Origin: Pseudomonas sp. G2-4
Lineage (GTDB): Bacteria; Pseudomonadota; Gammaproteobacteria; Pseudomonadales; Pseudomonadaceae
NCBI RefSeq assembly: GCF_030064125.1
Contig: NZ_CP125957.1
Location: 1,302,001-1,366,000, forward strand
Length of the DNA: 64,000 nt
Reading direction: 5' to 3'
A model generated the notes under the pieces. It saw only the letters and a program-made list of their open reading frames with translations. It did not search any database and was not told the DNA's origin. Both the position numbers and the translations under genes were made by a program. Position 1 is the stretch's first letter, and each line of letters starts with the position of its first letter. Below are positions 61,962 through 64,000 of this stretch, one piece after another.

Positions 61962-62167
61962 TGAAAATCCTCCGGGCTAAGGTTTGAACACTTGAAGGGT
62001 TCACCCAGAGGCGCAGGCTTGTTCCTATCGTCGGTCTAGGCCAGATGCATTCTTTATCGGCGCTTGGGTGAAAGGAGGAGGGGTGAAATCTCCCACGGTC
62101 TGTACTGCGGCTAACAGTCAGAATCGAGCTTTGTCCCTCCTCCTCCCTTCAAGTCCTACCATACAAG
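61962..62167 (-). ncRNA. Candidate bridge RNA of the IS110 element
   Basis: Read on the transposase strand, this leader forms three contiguous perfect stems that meet in a junction. The outer stem is 62145-62154 with 61990-61999 (10 bp). The first arm is 62135-62144 with 62073-62082 (10 bp). The second arm is 62065-62072 with 62000-62007 (8 bp). Loop 1 holds AAGCTCG (62131-62125) and GTGGGAG (62096-62090) around an inner hairpin. These equal the left target half and the complement of the right target half plus core at the insertion site. Loop 2 holds AAAGAAT (62055-62049) and AACAAG (about 62023-62018), which match the element's own right and left ends at 6 of 7 and 5 of 6 positions. Transcription has not been shown. 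Confidence 0.85.
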
Positions 62168-62266
62168 CGAGCTTGCTCGCGATGGCATTGTGTCAGTCGA
62201 TCAAGTATTGCCCGACGGGCCGCCATCGCGAGCAAGCTCGCTCCCACAGGGTTCGGTGCACTATTT

Positions 62267-62731
62267 TTAGAACATCGGCCGCGCCGCGCCAATCGCCACC
62301 ACCAGCATGCCGATCAACAGATTGATCCCCACCAGCCTGCGAATTTTCCCCAGCACCGCCGCGCCTGCCGGCCAGTCCTGCGCCGCCACAGCCGTACGCA
62401 GCGACGGCAACTGCAAGCCCTGGATACGGATGAACAGTGCCGTCATCACCACATACAAGCCCATCATCACCTGCACATAACGCGGCGCGGTCTCGAAGCC
62501 GGCGAAACGTAGATGAATCAGGCCTACGCCGCTGATCGGCAAAAGCACCACCGCCACCCAGACCCAAACGAAAAAACGCTGAAACACTTCTACCCACAGC
62601 TTGAGCCGGGCAGGGCCCTCAAGTGCCGTCATTGCGGCGGGTCGCAGGACCATCCAGGCGAAGAACATGCCGCCAACCCAGACCAGGGCCGCCAGTAAAT
62701 GCAGGGTGTAGATGAGGGCAAAGGGTGTCAT
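62267..62731 (-). CDS. CopD-like integral membrane protein
   Basis: A 154-residue protein with four predicted membrane helices, beginning 'TLHLLAALVWVGGMFFAWMVLRP'. That segment, with its His and Trp, is typical of the CopD/PA-like family of small membrane proteins, some of which take part in copper import or haem handling. The substrate is unknown. It is divergent from dinG. Confidence 0.78.
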   Translation of the reverse strand: MTPFALIYTLHLLAALVWVGGMFFAWMVLRPAAMTALEGPARLKLWVEVFQRFFVWVWVAVVLLPISGVGLIHLRFAGFETAPRYVQVMMGLYVVMTALFIRIQGLQLPSLRTAVAAQDWPAGAAVLGKIRRLVGINLLIGMLVVAIGAARPMF

Positions 62732-62792
62732 TGAGTTACTCCGTTCTGCGCAGGATTCATTAGCGGGGTATGATAGCCGCCGATCCGAACCA

Positions 62793-62808
62793 CTGAAAAT
62801 TTATCCAG
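62793..62808. promoter_or_regulatory. LexA (SOS) box of dinG
   Basis: CTGAAAATTTATCCAG fits CTG-N10-CAG with an AT-rich centre, 22 bases before the dinG start. dinG is a known SOS gene in E. coli. Confidence 0.85.
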
Positions 62809-62830
62809 CGTTTTTAGCGCCCGACCATTC

Positions 62831-64000
62831 ATGATCAGCACCGAACTCAAAACCACGATCCAGGGCGCCTATTCGCGTTTTCTCGAAGCCAAGAGCCTCA
62901 AGCCGCGATATGGCCAGCGCCTGATGATTGCCGAAGTGGCAAAAGTCCTGGGTGACATCGACACCGACGACGAAGGCCGGCGCAGTGGCGAGCCCGCCGT
63001 GGTGGCGGTGGAGGCCGGCACCGGTACCGGCAAGACCGTGGCCTACAGCCTGGCGGCGATCCCCACCGCCAAGGCCGCTGGCAAACGGCTGGTGATCGCC
63101 ACTGCCACCGTCGCCTTGCAAGAACAGATTGTCTACAAGGACTTGCCCGACCTGATGCGCAACAGCGGCCTGAACTTCACGTTCGCGCTGGCCAAGGGCC
63201 GTGGGCGCTACATGTGCCTGTCCAAGCTCGACATGCTGCTGCAGGAAGGCCAGGCGCAGACAGCCACGGCCCAGTTGTTCGAGGAAGAAGGCTTCAAGAT
63301 CGAAGTCGATGAGGCCAGCCAGAAGCTGTTCACCAGCATGATCGAGAAACTGGCCGGCAATAAGTGGGACGGCGACCGCGACAGCTGGTCCACGGCCCTG
63401 GAAGATGCCGACTGGTCCCGCCTGACCACCGACCATAGCCAGTGCACCAACCGTCATTGCCCGAACTTCGGCCAGTGCGCCTTCTATAAAGCCCGCGAAG
63501 GCATGGGCAAGGTCGACGTCATCGTCACCAACCACGACATGGTGTTGGCCGACCTGGCCCTGGGCGGTGGCGCAGTGCTGCCGGACCCGCGAGACACGAT
63601 CTACGTGTTCGACGAAGGCCATCACCTGCCGGACAAGGCCATCGGCCATTTCGCCCATTACACCCGGTTGCGTTCCACCGCCGACTGGCTGGAAACCACC
63701 GCCAAGAACCTCACCAAACTGTTGGCCCAGCACCCGTTGCCGGGCGACCTGGGCAAGTTCATCGAGCAAGTGCCTGAGCTGGCGCGGGAAATCAAGACGA
63801 ACCAGCAGTTCATGTTCACCGCCTGCGAGCAGGTGGCCGATTTCAAACCCGGCGAAGATGTTGAGGGCCGCGAGCGGCCACGCCATCGTTTCGTCGGTGG
63901 GGTGATCCCAGAACACATGCGCGAAATGGGCATCGAGCTCAAGAAAGGTTTTTCGCGCCTGACCGACCTGTTCACCCGTCTGACCGACCTGCTCAAAGAG
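62831..64000 (+). CDS. dinG: ATP-dependent DNA helicase DinG (3' end outside the window)
   Basis: The first 390 codons of an XPD-like iron-sulfur helicase that unwinds 5'-3', resolving R-loops and D-loops. Walker A 'EAGTGTGKT' is at residues 61-69, and the DEAH-type box reads 'FDEGHHLPDKA'. Four Cys for the 4Fe-4S cluster occur in 'RYMCLSKLDM' and 'QCTNRHCPNFGQC'. The ATG at 62831 gives the usual start MISTELKTTI. The gene runs off the right edge. A LexA box lies upstream. Confidence 0.95.
   Translation, partial: MISTELKTTIQGAYSRFLEAKSLKPRYGQRLMIAEVAKVLGDIDTDDEGRRSGEPAVVAVEAGTGTGKTVAYSLAAIPTAKAAGKRLVIATATVALQEQIVYKDLPDLMRNSGLNFTFALAKGRGRYMCLSKLDMLLQEGQAQTATAQLFEEEGFKIEVDEASQKLFTSMIEKLAGNKWDGDRDSWSTALEDADWSRLTTDHSQCTNRHCPNFGQCAFYKAREGMGKVDVIVTNHDMVLADLALGGGAVLPDPRDTIYVFDEGHHLPDKAIGHFAHYTRLRSTADWLETTAKNLTKLLAQHPLPGDLGKFIEQVPELAREIKTNQQFMFTACEQVADFKPGEDVEGRERPRHRFVGGVIPEHMREMGIELKKGFSRLTDLFTRLTDLLKE

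Larger units (their letters stand above)
60992..62167 (-). mobile_element. IS110-family insertion sequence in a REP
   Basis: The element is 1176 bp and contains one transposase gene on the minus strand, a 22-bp downstream end and a 206-bp upstream non-coding end. Short inverted repeats TATGGT (60996-61001) and ACCATA (62158-62163) lie four bases inside each end, as in IS110 elements without terminal repeats. On the transposase strand the dinucleotide CT is found at both junctions, which fits the CT core exchanged by the relative IS621. There is no longer target duplication. Confidence 0.9.
60982..62250. repeat. Class A REPIN interrupted by an IS110 element
   Basis: The left REP is split: CCTGTGGGAG at 60982-60991 and CGAGCTTGCTCGCGATGG from 62168. 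The right REP is intact at 62220-62250. Joined across the IS, the halves restore the class A consensus exactly. Confidence 0.9.

Overview
The window is chromosomal DNA of a Pseudomonas, most likely of the P. fluorescens group. The evidence is gene content and order (cinA-recA-recX, erdR, dgkA, finR/fpr, rimO, mprF, proS, ampG, capB, dcd, quiP, dinG), high GC, and many REP/REPIN repeats of the kind seen in fluorescent pseudomonads. No plasmid or rRNA features are present.

Region by region. (1) 1-13228: the right part of a P2-like contractile tail cluster in the order V-W-J-I-fibre-Tfa-sheath-tube-E/E'-tape measure-U-X-D-endolysin-Rz/Rz1, running straight into cinA. No capsid, terminase or integrase gene lies between it and cinA. 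This is the layout of an R-type tailocin in the cinA-recA locus; the left end (regulators, holin) lies outside the window. (2) 13300-20813: pncC/cinA, recA (with a LexA box), recX, a LOG-family nucleosidase, a small RHH-like protein, a QSregVF protein, a DTW-domain tRNA enzyme, erdR, dgkA, finR. (3) 20935-32579: fpr, trmO, a DUF1456 protein, a pseudouridine-synthase-like protein lacking the catalytic Asp, a YjaB-like acetyltransferase, rimO, kup, and the aminoacyl-phosphatidylglycerol pair virJ-like/mprF. (4) 32689-42075: two tandem initiator tRNA genes, dinB (LexA box), a lipoprotein, proS, ampG, an alkyltransferase-like protein, a DUF481 protein, capB, dcd. (5) 42103-52740: the four-gene ligase-associated DNA repair set (exonuclease, ATP-dependent ligase, Lhr-type helicase, PdeM endonuclease). 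It is cut into two halves by a five-gene polar amino-acid ABC transporter operon that is flanked by two almost identical REPINs. (6) 52949-60962: QuiP-like acylase, an isochorismatase-fold protein with Ser instead of Cys, SEC-C proteins, two tandem OmpA-type lipoproteins, a collagen-like secreted protein. (7) 60992-62167: an IS110-family element inserted in a REP. (8) 62267-64000: a CopD-like membrane protein and the 5' part of dinG (LexA box).

The most striking feature is the IS110-family element. Its 206-bp non-coding leader folds on paper into a three-way junction. One loop carries two 7-nt guides that match the two halves of the REP sequence into which the element is inserted. A second loop matches the element's own ends. 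This is the organisation expected of an IS110 bridge RNA, and the programmed target can be read directly from the sequence.

Shared themes: three LexA boxes (recA, dinB, dinG) define an SOS set, and the tailocin sits directly upstream of recA. REPINs of two sequence classes occupy at least twelve intergenic sites, interrupt the tailocin cluster, bracket the inserted ABC operon and serve as the IS target.
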